A stretch of 5,423 nucleotides of DNA from Fidelibacterota bacterium (GTDB taxonomy: Bacteria; Fidelibacterota; Fidelibacteria; Fidelibacterales; Fidelibacteraceae): contig JAGLUM010000259.1 in NCBI GenBank assembly GCA_023134755.1, forward strand, positions 1 through 5,423, written 5' to 3'. The notes under the pieces were generated by a model, which did not search any database, was not told the DNA's origin, and saw only the letters and a program-made list of their open reading frames with translations. Numbering within the stretch: position 1 is the first letter of the stretch; each line of letters starts with the position of its first letter. Of the stretch, positions 1-5,423 are shown piece after piece. The position numbers and the translations under genes were made by a program.

Positions 1-233
1 AATACGGTGGTTTTTACAATACTGTCCTTTGTGCCTCCGGCTGCTTCGACAACCGCGATCACATTTTGTAGTGATGCCCTTGTAGCTGCTTCTATATTGT
101 TTTCTATAATTTTTCCTGTTTTAATATCAACCGGAAGCTGACCTGACGTAAATATCAGCGTATCAAGTGCAATTCCCTGAGAATAAGCGCCGATAGGTGC
201 AGGTGCTTTTTCTGTCAAAATAACGTTTTTCAT
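1..233 (-). CDS. ridA: RidA family reactive imine/enamine deaminase, N-terminal part (cut by the window edge)
   Basis: RidA-family proteins are small cytosolic trimers that hydrolyse reactive enamines and imines such as 2-aminoacrylate, released by PLP enzymes like threonine/serine dehydratase, to the keto acid and ammonia. The window shows 77 N-terminal codons of a family that is usually about 125-130 residues long; the rest lies beyond base 1. Visible hallmarks are KAPAPIGAYSQG (residues 9-20), FTSGQLPVD (28-36), KTGKI (38-42) and VEAAGGTKDSIVKTTV (62-77). Tyr17 and Ser30 match the E. coli RidA active-site positions. The catalytic arginine expected near residue 105 lies outside the window. 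The ATG at 233 is preceded by GGAG (242-245) with an 8-nt spacer, which fixes the start. The gene diverges from the zinc-ribbon gene at 408. Family assignment is secure. The exact substrate, and so the symbol, is inferred from the family. Confidence 0.9.
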   Translation of the reverse strand, partial: MKNVILTEKAPAPIGAYSQGIALDTLIFTSGQLPVDIKTGKIIENNIEAATRASLQNVIAVVEAAGGTKDSIVKTTV

Positions 234-407
234 TTGTTTATCTCCACGCTTAATTATGTCCTCTAAAATGAATAAAATTTCGCGGAATTCAAAATTCTAT
301 TTTTCATAAATTGACCTTGTTTACAGAATTCTTCGGAATAAATGTTGTTTAATCAAAATCATGCGTGTAAATTTACTACAAATCATAACGATAGAGGTGT
401 TAATTAA
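234..407. promoter_or_regulatory. Divergent intergenic region between ridA-like gene and zinc-ribbon gene
   Basis: This 174-bp AT-rich stretch lies between two divergently transcribed genes and so should carry both promoters. The ribosome-binding sites are clear at each end: GGAG at 242-245 on the minus strand, and GAGGTG at 394-399 on the plus strand, 8 nt before the ATG at 408. A TTGACC box at 311-316 resembles a plus-strand -35 element, but no good -10 box lies 16-19 bp downstream. A TAAATT at 368-373 resembles a -10 element but has only a poor -35 partner. Two GAATTC palindromes sit at 285-290 and 326-331, 41 bp apart. No promoter is called with confidence, and I see no riboswitch-like structure. 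Confidence 0.45.
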
Positions 408-800
408 ATGAACAATGATTATGTATGTCCTTTTTGCAGAGGCCACTTAAAAGTAAAGAACAGTGTGATATTTTCAGCACGAAAACCTAATGGAGAGCGA
501 GGAATCATCCTACTTAGCCCCGAAATTGGGAATTATACTGTACGAAAACACAGTTCATTTTCCCTGGAAGACGGTGAACGAATAGGATTATACTGTCCGA
601 TATGCCATGCCAATTTGATGGCTCAGAACTATAATAATAATCTGGCTCGAATTATCAGTATTGACGAACACGGCGAAGAGAATATCATTCTTATTTCCGA
701 GATTGTCGGTGAGCGCTGTACATATATTATCGATGGGAAAAAAGTGGATAGATTTGGTGAAGATGCGATGAATTATTTTGGCGCCGGAACCGAATTTTAA
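408..800 (+). CDS. Uncharacterised small protein with two CPxC zinc-binding knuckles
   Basis: This is a 130-residue soluble protein that I cannot name. It has CPFC at residues 7-10 and CPIC at 63-66. The two CxxC pairs lie 53 residues apart and probably bind one zinc ion as a split zinc ribbon, with a beta-rich insert between them (about residues 18-50, containing GIILLSPEIGNYTV). A second beta-rich segment follows (about 79-112), with one further cysteine at 104 and the stretch GERCTYIIDGKKVDRFGED. There is no signal peptide or membrane segment, so it is probably cytosolic. The ATG at 408 has GAGGTG 8 nt upstream. It stands alone on the plus strand, convergent with leuB, and shares a terminator with it. 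The context therefore gives no strong functional link. Zinc ribbons of this kind can bind nucleic acid or protein, or be purely structural; the sequence does not say which. That it is a real gene is well supported by the ribosome-binding site, the paired motifs, the terminator and the lack of a competing frame. Confidence 0.85.
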   Translation: MNNDYVCPFCRGHLKVKNSVIFSARKPNGERGIILLSPEIGNYTVRKHSSFSLEDGERIGLYCPICHANLMAQNYNNNLARIISIDEHGEENIILISEIVGERCTYIIDGKKVDRFGEDAMNYFGAGTEF

Positions 801-821
801 ACTATTTGTAAAATAAAAAAT

Positions 822-844
822 AAACCGGACAGATTGTCCGGTTT
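822..844. terminator. Bidirectional intrinsic terminator between the zinc-ribbon gene and leuB
   Basis: A perfect 10-bp inverted repeat, AAACCGGACA / TGTCCGGTTT, encloses the 3-nt loop GAT. On the plus strand it is followed by a T-rich run (845-860, ending in eight Ts). On the minus strand the complement of the A-rich run 811-821 gives a T-rich tail. It lies 21 bp after the stop of the plus-strand gene and 18 bp after the stop of leuB, so it fits Rho-independent termination in both directions. Confidence 0.9.
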
Positions 845-862
845 TTGTTATTGTTTTTTTAA

Positions 863-1954
863 TTAAGATGATAGGATTTTTTCTGCAATCAGGCTTCCCA
901 TTTTTTTTGTGCCGATCAGCTTACAATCCGGCTGACGTATGTCCTGTGTGCGGTAACCTTCATCCAGGGTTGATTCAATTGCACGAGCAATATCCTTAAA
1001 TGCTTCATTCATATCAAAAGAATATCTCAGCATCATAGCGGCACTCATGATCTGTGCAATAGGGTTTGAAATCCCCTGCCCCGCAATATCAGGTGCGGAA
1101 CCACCCCCGGGTTCATACATTCCGAAACGACCATCAGCTAAACTGGCACTTGGCAGCATTCCCAGGCTTCCGGTAATAGCTGCAGCCTGATCGGATAAAA
1201 TATCACCAAACATATTTCCGCAGAGCATTACATCAAAGTGACTTGGACAAATTACCAGTTGCTGAGCAGCATTATCGACATACATGGGCTCATAGCTAAT
1301 GTCAGGATATTCTTTTGCAACTTCTTCTATCACTTCACGCCAGAATACCATGGTTGTTAGAACATTTGCTTTATCAATAGATGTTACTTTCTTTTTGCGT
1401 GTACGTGCTGCCTTAAAGGCTATATGCGCAATTCGACGGATTTCATGTTTCGCATATACCATTGTATCAAATGCTTTTTCATTCTCCCCATATCCAATAC
1501 GACCTTTAGGCTCGCCAAAATAAATGCCCCCGGTCAGTTCACGCACTACCAAAATATCAAAACCTTTTTTTGCGATATCTGCACGTAATGGCGATGCAGA
1601 GGTCAGAGCCGGATACAATTTAGCAGGACGCAGATTTGCATATAGATTAAATGTTTTTCGGAGCCCTAAAAGCGAATTCACTTCAACACCTGACCATTTT
1701 TCGCTTGCCTGTTCAGATACGCGACCACCAACCGATCCAAATAATATTGCATCGGATTTACGACAGATCGTAATAGTATCTTCCGGAAGATGGCAACGGT
1801 ATTTGTCCCATGCAGCACCACCGACTTGGGCATATTTATACTCGAATCGTAAATTATATTTACCTTGAATTATTTTTAGCACCTTTGTGGCCTCGGCCAT
1901 AACCTCTGGGCCAATGCCGTCACCGGGTAAAATAGCAATTGTTTTTACTGACAT
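863..1954 (-). CDS. leuB: 3-isopropylmalate dehydrogenase
   Basis: LeuB oxidises (2R,3S)-3-isopropylmalate with NAD+ and decarboxylates it to 2-ketoisocaproate, the third leucine-specific step, in the cytosol. The 363-residue length is typical. The motifs run in family order: ILPGDGIGPEV (8-18), LRK (98-100), NLRP (107-110), VRELTGGIYFGEPKG (137-151), DKANVL (194-199), YVDNAA (225-230), GDILSD (250-255) and GGGSAPDIAG (283-292). Expected catalytic and metal residues are present: R99, R109, R138, Y145, K195, D228, D251 and D255. Stretches such as GFDILVVRELTGG, the EKAFDT segment and KKVTSIDKANVL, and the YEPGGGSAPDIAG form, are closer to the E. coli-type enzyme than to the Bacillus/Thermus type, as I recall these families. 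The frame extends to a TTG at 1960, but AAAAGGG (1963-1969) is 8 nt from the ATG at 1954 and only 2 nt from the TTG, so the ATG is chosen. It is the last gene of the operon, followed by the terminator. Confidence 0.97.
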   Translation of the reverse strand: MSVKTIAILPGDGIGPEVMAEATKVLKIIQGKYNLRFEYKYAQVGGAAWDKYRCHLPEDTITICRKSDAILFGSVGGRVSEQASEKWSGVEVNSLLGLRKTFNLYANLRPAKLYPALTSASPLRADIAKKGFDILVVRELTGGIYFGEPKGRIGYGENEKAFDTMVYAKHEIRRIAHIAFKAARTRKKKVTSIDKANVLTTMVFWREVIEEVAKEYPDISYEPMYVDNAAQQLVICPSHFDVMLCGNMFGDILSDQAAAITGSLGMLPSASLADGRFGMYEPGGGSAPDIAGQGISNPIAQIMSAAMMLRYSFDMNEAFKDIARAIESTLDEGYRTQDIRQPDCKLIGTKKMGSLIAEKILSS

Positions 1955-1962
1955 CTCCAATT

Positions 1963-1969
1963 CCCTTTT
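1963..1969 (-). promoter_or_regulatory. Ribosome-binding site deciding the leuB start
   Basis: AAAAGGG on the minus strand lies 8 nt before the ATG at 1954 and 2 nt before the in-frame TTG at 1960. The spacing favours the ATG. The GGAG that directly abuts the ATG is too close to act as its site. Confidence 0.7.
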
Positions 1970-1988
1970 CTATTTTAAAATATAGCTC

Positions 1989-2471
1989 TTAAAGCATTTT
2001 TTTCTTTACCAAATTGAGCAGTCCACCAGCATTCAATATTTTCTGTGCGAACTCAGGTAAGGGTGCAAAATGATACGTATTCCCTGTATTAAGATCTAAT
2101 ATTTCGCCTTTTTTTAGGTCGATCTTAATTTCTGATCCACTTTTAATCTTTTCGCTAACTCCCTTACATTCAATTGCTAAAAAGCCATTATTAATGCAAT
2201 TACGGTAGAATATACGTGCAAAGGAATCTGCAATGACCGCGCGTATACCGGCTCCACGCAATGCCCAAACTGCATGCTCTCGAGAACTACCACAACCAAA
2301 ATTCCTCCCTGCTATGATTGCATCACCAAGCTCCACATTTTTTATGAAATCAATATCCAGATCTTCCATGGCATGCTTTGCCAGATCAACTTCCTGATCC
2401 ATATTCAAGTATCGCGCCGGAATAATTTCATCCGTATTGATATGGTCACGCTTATATACATGTGCTTTCAT
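1989..2471 (-). CDS. leuD: 3-isopropylmalate dehydratase small subunit
   Basis: LeuD is the small (swivel-domain) subunit of isopropylmalate isomerase. With LeuC it interconverts 2- and 3-isopropylmalate through the dehydrated intermediate. The 160-residue product matches the short stand-alone LeuD/HacB class. Visible motifs are INTDEIIPARYL (11-22), NFGCGSSREHA (57-67), with the conserved GSSREH substrate-binding loop, and ADSFARIFYRNCINNG (81-96). The stretch after YL (NMDQEVDLAKH) lies where the substrate-specificity loop of this family sits. The frame opens two codons earlier at a GTG (2477), but that codon overlaps the Shine-Dalgarno AGGAG (2477-2481). The ATG at 2471 has a 5-nt spacer and is chosen. 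It lies 12 bp after the leuC stop, consistent with coupled translation of the two subunits. Homoaconitase-type small subunits look similar, but the leuA-leuC-leuB setting makes leucine synthesis the clear reading. Confidence 0.96.
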   Translation of the reverse strand: MKAHVYKRDHINTDEIIPARYLNMDQEVDLAKHAMEDLDIDFIKNVELGDAIIAGRNFGCGSSREHAVWALRGAGIRAVIADSFARIFYRNCINNGFLAIECKGVSEKIKSGSEIKIDLKKGEILDLNTGNTYHFAPLPEFAQKILNAGGLLNLVKKKML

Positions 2472-2476
2472 TATCA

Positions 2477-2481
2477 CTCCT
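2477..2481 (-). promoter_or_regulatory. Ribosome-binding site deciding the leuD start
   Basis: AGGAG on the minus strand sits 5 nt before the ATG at 2471. The upstream in-frame GTG (2475-2477) shares a base with this site and could not be served by it, so the ATG start is preferred. Confidence 0.75.
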
Positions 2482-2483
2482 GT

Positions 2484-3743
2484 TTATTGATCTCTCGGGT
2501 CACAAATTACTCCGGCTAAAGCTGAAACTGCAACCGTTGCCGGGCTTGCAAGGTATACTTCGGATTCCGGGCTTCCCATACGACCGACAAAATTACGATT
2601 AGTAGTGGATATGCAGCGTTCTCCGGATGCAATAACACCCATGTGTCCTCCCAGGCAAGCACCACAGGTTGGAGAAGAGACCGTTGCACCTGCATCCATA
2701 AAGATATCGAGCAAACCTTCTTTATTTGCCTGTTTCCATATTTCCGTTGTAGCAGGAATTACAATACATCGGGTCCCTTTTGCAATATGTTTTCCTTGCA
2801 TGATCTCTGCTGCTATCCGTAAATCTTCAATACGTCCATTTGTGCAGCTTCCAATATAGGCCTGATCAACAGGAATTGTTTCAATGCTTGAAATTGCTTT
2901 GCCATTGCTGGGTAAATGAGGGAAGGCAACCATAGGTTCTAAATGACTTACATCTATTTCAATCACTTTATCATAATGGGCATTTTTATCACTTTTTATA
3001 ATTTCAAAAGCAACATCTGTGCGGTTTCGCACATAATCAACGGTTTTTTGATCCGCTGCAATAATACCGGATTTTGCCCCCGCTTCGATTGCCATGTTGG
3101 TAATGGTCATTCTTGCTTCAATAGAAAGATCATCAATAATATCACCACGAAATTCCATGGTTTTGTACATAGCCCCGTCTACACCAATTTGGCGAATTAT
3201 CTCCAAAATAATATCTTTAGCATATACACCTTTGAAGAGGTTTCCATTAATAATAAAGAGAATCGATTCAGGAACTTTAAACCACAATTCGCCGGTAGCC
3301 AGCGATGCTGCGAGATCGGTACTGCCAATCCCTGTTGAGAACGCTCCCAGTGCTCCATGTGTGCAGGTGTGACTATCAGCACCGACAATCGTCATTCCGG
3401 GTCTTACATGCCCTTGTTCAGGTAGTAAAGCATGGCAGACACCGTGTCTTCCTAATTCATAGAAGGCTTCTATTCCCATCTCTTTTGCCCATAAACGGAT
3501 TTTTCTTACCATTTCCGCAGATTTAATATCCTTATTGGGAACAAAATGGTCCGGCATAATCACAATCTTATCCGGATTAAAAACCGCATTGATATCATAC
3601 TCACGTAGCATATCAATTGCCGGGGTTGTTGTTACATCATGGCACATCACCAAGTCAAGTTTTGCGTTGATCAGCTCGCCCGGTTTTACCTCATCCTTTC
3701 CGCAATGCTTAGCTAATATTTTTTCTGTTATTGTCTGGCTCAT
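2484..3743 (-). CDS. leuC: 3-isopropylmalate dehydratase large subunit (short HacA-like class)
   Basis: LeuC carries the 4Fe-4S cluster and most of the active site of isopropylmalate isomerase, an aconitase-superfamily enzyme, and works as a complex with LeuD. At 419 residues it belongs to the short LeuC/HacA class rather than the roughly 465-residue E. coli class. The cluster ligands are visible: C300 in [11 protein letters not shown] (298-308), and C360 and C363 in [12 protein letters not shown] (358-369). Other family signatures are [13 protein letters not shown] (34-46), [15 protein letters not shown] (121-135) and [20 protein letters not shown] (382-401). AAAGGA (3749-3754) lies 5 nt before the ATG at 3743. 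The gene starts 21 bp after leuA ends and stops 12 bp before leuD. By sequence alone a homoaconitase role would be possible for this class, but the flanking leuA, leuD and leuB make the isopropylmalate reaction the natural call. No key residue is missing. Confidence 0.96.
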   Translation of the reverse strand: MSQTITEKILAKHCGKDEVKPGELINAKLDLVMCHDVTTTPAIDMLREYDINAVFNPDKIVIMPDHFVPNKDIKSAEMVRKIRLWAKEMGIEAFYELGRHGVCHALLPEQGHVRPGMTIVGADSHTCTHGALGAFSTGIGSTDLAASLATGELWFKVPESILFIINGNLFKGVYAKDIILEIIRQIGVDGAMYKTMEFRGDIIDDLSIEARMTITNMAIEAGAKSGIIAADQKTVDYVRNRTDVAFEIIKSDKNAHYDKVIEIDVSHLEPMVAFPHLPSNGKAISSIETIPVDQAYIGSCTNGRIEDLRIAAEIMQGKHIAKGTRCIVIPATTEIWKQANKEGLLDIFMDAGATVSSPTCGACLGGHMGVIASGERCISTTNRNFVGRMGSPESEVYLASPATVAVSALAGVICDPRDQ

Positions 3744-3764
3744 GTTTTTCCTTTATTATAATAA

Positions 3765-5309
3765 CTAAGAACTTTTTTTCGAACTAAGCTGTGAAGCATT
3801 CATAACACGGTTTAGCCCGTTGATAATAGCCATAACACCCGCTTTTATGACATCTTCATTCACTGCGCGTCCGGAAAAGATTTTCCCGTTTGCATCTCTA
3901 AGTTTGATTGATACATCTGCTAAGGCATCTGTACCCCCTGTAATAGCCTTTAAATTGTATTCTTCCAGTTTAACCGAGGGGTCAATAATTGTCCAAACAG
4001 CATTACTTAATGCGTCAATTGGACCGTCGCCAACGCCCGCGCCAATTTTTTCTTCACCATCGATCAGAAGTTTAACAGAAGCAGTCGGAATCATCCCATT
4101 TCCGGTAGTAACTATGAATCCTTCAAGTTTAATACGCTGTTCTTTTTCAGATAGCTGTCCAAGTACATCCATTGCAATTGCAAGTATATCATCCCGTTCA
4201 ATGGATTTGTTTTTATCGGCAAGCTCTTTTACTTTTTCTGTTACTTGATTTGATTGTTCTAAAGTTAAGGTATACCCCTCTTCCTCTAATAATGCGGTTA
4301 TGGCATGTTTCCCGCTGTGTTTACCAATAACAATATTTTCGCCGGACCATCCGACATCTTCTGCATTCATGATTTCATATGTGGCTTTACTCTGCAGTAC
4401 TCCATGCTGATGAATACCCGCTTCATGTGCAAAGGCATTTTGCCCTACAATGGCCTTATTTCGCGAAAGATATAGTCCAGTAAGACTTGATACCAATCGG
4501 CTTGTTTTATAAAGTTCACGCGTATTGATATTGGTGTTCACATTAAAATAATCTTTACGGGTTTTAAGGTTCATTACTATTTCTTCCAAAGAAGCATTCC
4601 CGGCACGTTCGCCAATGCCGTTGATACAGCATTCTACCTGTGTAGCGCCTTGTTTCACGGCAGCCAGTGAATTTGCAACCGCATTTCCAAGATCATTATG
4701 ACAATGCACGCTGATAACAACATTTTGAGCTTCCGGTACATTTTCAAAAAGAGTTTTAATGCGGCCTCCAAACTCTTCCGGTTCGGTATAACCGACTGTA
4801 TCGGGAATATTAATGGTAGTTGCTCCGGCTTTGATCACAGCACGAACCACATCGCACATATATTCCAGACTGGTGCGGCCGGCATCTTCCGGTGAAAATT
4901 CCACATCATCACAATAACTTTTTGCGCGCTTTACGGCCCGAACAGCATAGGCAATAACCTCTTCCTTGCTTTTACGTAATTTCTCGTCCCTATGAATAGC
5001 TGAGGTGGCAATAAAGGTATGTATACGTGGTTTTTTCGCATATTTCACTGCTTCCCAGCAGCGATCGATATCTACATCCATCGCACGCGCCAGCCCGCAT
5101 ATTACAGGTCCATCTACTATTTGCGCTATGGATTTTACCGCTTCAAAATCTCCATTTGAGGCAATGGGAAAACCGGCTTCTATGATATCCACGCCCAATT
5201 TTGCTAATTGTTCAGCAATGATAATTTTTTCATTTACAGTAAGGGAAGCCCCGGGGCTTTGTTCACCGTCTCTTAAAGTTGTATCAAAAATAAGGATATT
5301 TTTCGACAT
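3765..5309 (-). CDS. leuA: 2-isopropylmalate synthase
   Basis: LeuA condenses acetyl-CoA with 2-ketoisovalerate to give 2-isopropylmalate, the committed step of leucine synthesis. The 514-residue length is that of the full bacterial form. The N-terminal TIM barrel shows DTTLRDGEQSPG (9-20, with catalytic R13 and D14), VEFSPEDAGRT (136-146), VHCHNDLG (201-208, with metal ligands H202 and H204), NGIGERAGN (230-238) and FAHEAGIHQHG (293-303). The C-terminal part, from about residue 390, is the LeuA allosteric domain. It has PTASVKL (408-414) and an intact GDGPIDA loop (427-433), the region where leucine binds in studied homologues, so leucine feedback inhibition is likely. EDAGRT, the length and the context favour LeuA over homocitrate or citramalate synthase. 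AAAGGAG (5314-5320) lies 4 nt before the ATG at 5309. The gene ends in TAG, whereas the other leu genes end in TAA. It follows ilvC by 59 bp. Confidence 0.97.
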   Translation of the reverse strand: MSKNILIFDTTLRDGEQSPGASLTVNEKIIIAEQLAKLGVDIIEAGFPIASNGDFEAVKSIAQIVDGPVICGLARAMDVDIDRCWEAVKYAKKPRIHTFIATSAIHRDEKLRKSKEEVIAYAVRAVKRAKSYCDDVEFSPEDAGRTSLEYMCDVVRAVIKAGATTINIPDTVGYTEPEEFGGRIKTLFENVPEAQNVVISVHCHNDLGNAVANSLAAVKQGATQVECCINGIGERAGNASLEEIVMNLKTRKDYFNVNTNINTRELYKTSRLVSSLTGLYLSRNKAIVGQNAFAHEAGIHQHGVLQSKATYEIMNAEDVGWSGENIVIGKHSGKHAITALLEEEGYTLTLEQSNQVTEKVKELADKNKSIERDDILAIAMDVLGQLSEKEQRIKLEGFIVTTGNGMIPTASVKLLIDGEEKIGAGVGDGPIDALSNAVWTIIDPSVKLEEYNLKAITGGTDALADVSIKLRDANGKIFSGRAVNEDVIKAGVMAIINGLNRVMNASQLSSKKSS

Positions 5310-5368
5310 ATTTCTCCTTTAGCTGGTTAAAAAAATGTATACAATTAATTCAATAGGTGATCTGTATA
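5310..5368 (-). other. ilvC-leuA intergenic spacer
   Basis: This 59-bp AT-rich gap holds the leuA ribosome-binding site (AAAGGAG, 5314-5320) and little else. It is too short for a T-box leader or a leucine-codon leader peptide, and no GC-rich hairpin is present. This suggests leuA is mainly transcribed from a promoter upstream of ilvC or earlier, beyond the right edge. Confidence 0.6.
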
Positions 5369-5423
5369 TTATTCTGTCTGCATCATCTTGCGCAATTTTG
5401 ATCCCACTTCCTCTATAAGATGC
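5369..5423 (-). CDS. ilvC: Ketol-acid reductoisomerase, extreme C-terminus (cut by the window edge)
   Basis: Only the last 17 codons and the TAA stop are visible, encoding HLIEEVGSKLRKMMQTE. The pattern H-x-I-E-x-VG-x-KLR-x-MM is the usual C-terminal helix of class I (short) ketol-acid reductoisomerases. These NADPH- and Mg2+-dependent enzymes isomerise and reduce acetolactate or acetohydroxybutyrate in valine, leucine and isoleucine synthesis. Here the protein ends three residues after MM, a rather short tail. The position just upstream of leuA on the same strand is a very common arrangement and supports the call. The alternative frame (starting at 5423) is also open but gives no recognisable protein and would run to the leuA ribosome-binding site. 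Confidence 0.82.
   Translation of the reverse strand, partial: HLIEEVGSKLRKMMQTE

Noticed and set aside
311..341. TTGACC box as a sigma-70 promoter for the zinc-ribbon gene
   Set aside because: No hexamer 16-19 bp downstream resembles TATAAT (best matches 2 of 6), so it is not called as a promoter.
1299..1868. Two adjacent plus-strand open frames opposite leuB
   Set aside because: They are antisense to conserved leuB motifs, with no recognisable protein and no ribosome-binding site.
1965..1988. AT-rich palindrome ATTTTAAAAT in the leuD-leuB gap
   Set aside because: It is a loopless self-complementary AT stretch that cannot form a stable RNA hairpin, and nothing else suggests an operator or promoter there.
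2943..3372. Overlapping plus-strand open frames of about 90-130 codons, opposite leuC
   Set aside because: They are antisense to an intact leuC and encode cysteine- and isoleucine-rich nonsense. Several such frames overlap one another, as expected for shadows.
3820..4248. A 142-codon open frame on the plus strand, opposite leuA
   Set aside because: It lies wholly within the leuA coding region, which has full family motifs. Its translation is serine-rich and low in complexity, has no recognisable motif, and lacks a ribosome-binding site. It is a shadow frame.
5328..5373. Inverted TATACA...TGTATA followed by a T run before leuA (minus strand), possibly an attenuator
   Set aside because: The stem is only 6 bp, made almost wholly of A-T pairs with a loop of about 19 nt, so it would be too weak to act as a terminator.

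Overview
The window is a bacterial branched-chain amino acid locus read almost entirely on the minus strand, with two further genes at its left end. From right to left it holds the last codons of ilvC (ketol-acid reductoisomerase), then complete leuA, leuC, leuD and leuB. Gaps between genes are 59, 21, 12 and 34 bp, and each leu gene has a recognisable Shine-Dalgarno sequence. This is a compact ilvC-leuACDB transcription unit. Together the four leu genes turn 2-ketoisovalerate and acetyl-CoA into 2-ketoisocaproate, the direct precursor of leucine. IlvC belongs to the preceding shared valine/leucine pathway.

The operon ends at a perfect 10-bp stem with a 3-nt loop (822-844), with T-rich flanks on both strands. 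The stem also serves the convergent plus-strand gene at 408-800. That gene encodes a 130-residue protein with two CPxC zinc-binding knuckles, and I cannot name its function. A 174-bp divergent intergenic region separates it from the 5' part of a RidA-family (YjgF/UK114) imine deaminase gene, which reads leftward out of the window.

The organism looks like a low-to-moderate GC bacterium (roughly 40% by eye) that uses strong Shine-Dalgarno sites. The short (419-residue) LeuC is of the HacA-like/archaeal-clostridial class. LeuB instead resembles the Escherichia coli-type enzyme in several signature stretches. This mixture does not point to one phylum, so I do not assign a lineage.

Most of the window is ordinary core metabolism with intact catalytic motifs. 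I found no mobile element, CRISPR array, tRNA or rRNA, and no previously undescribed system. The zinc-ribbon protein is the only gene of unknown role. Two gene starts (leuB and leuD) are placed at internal ATG codons, a few bases inside the longest open frame, because ribosome-binding-site spacing supports them.
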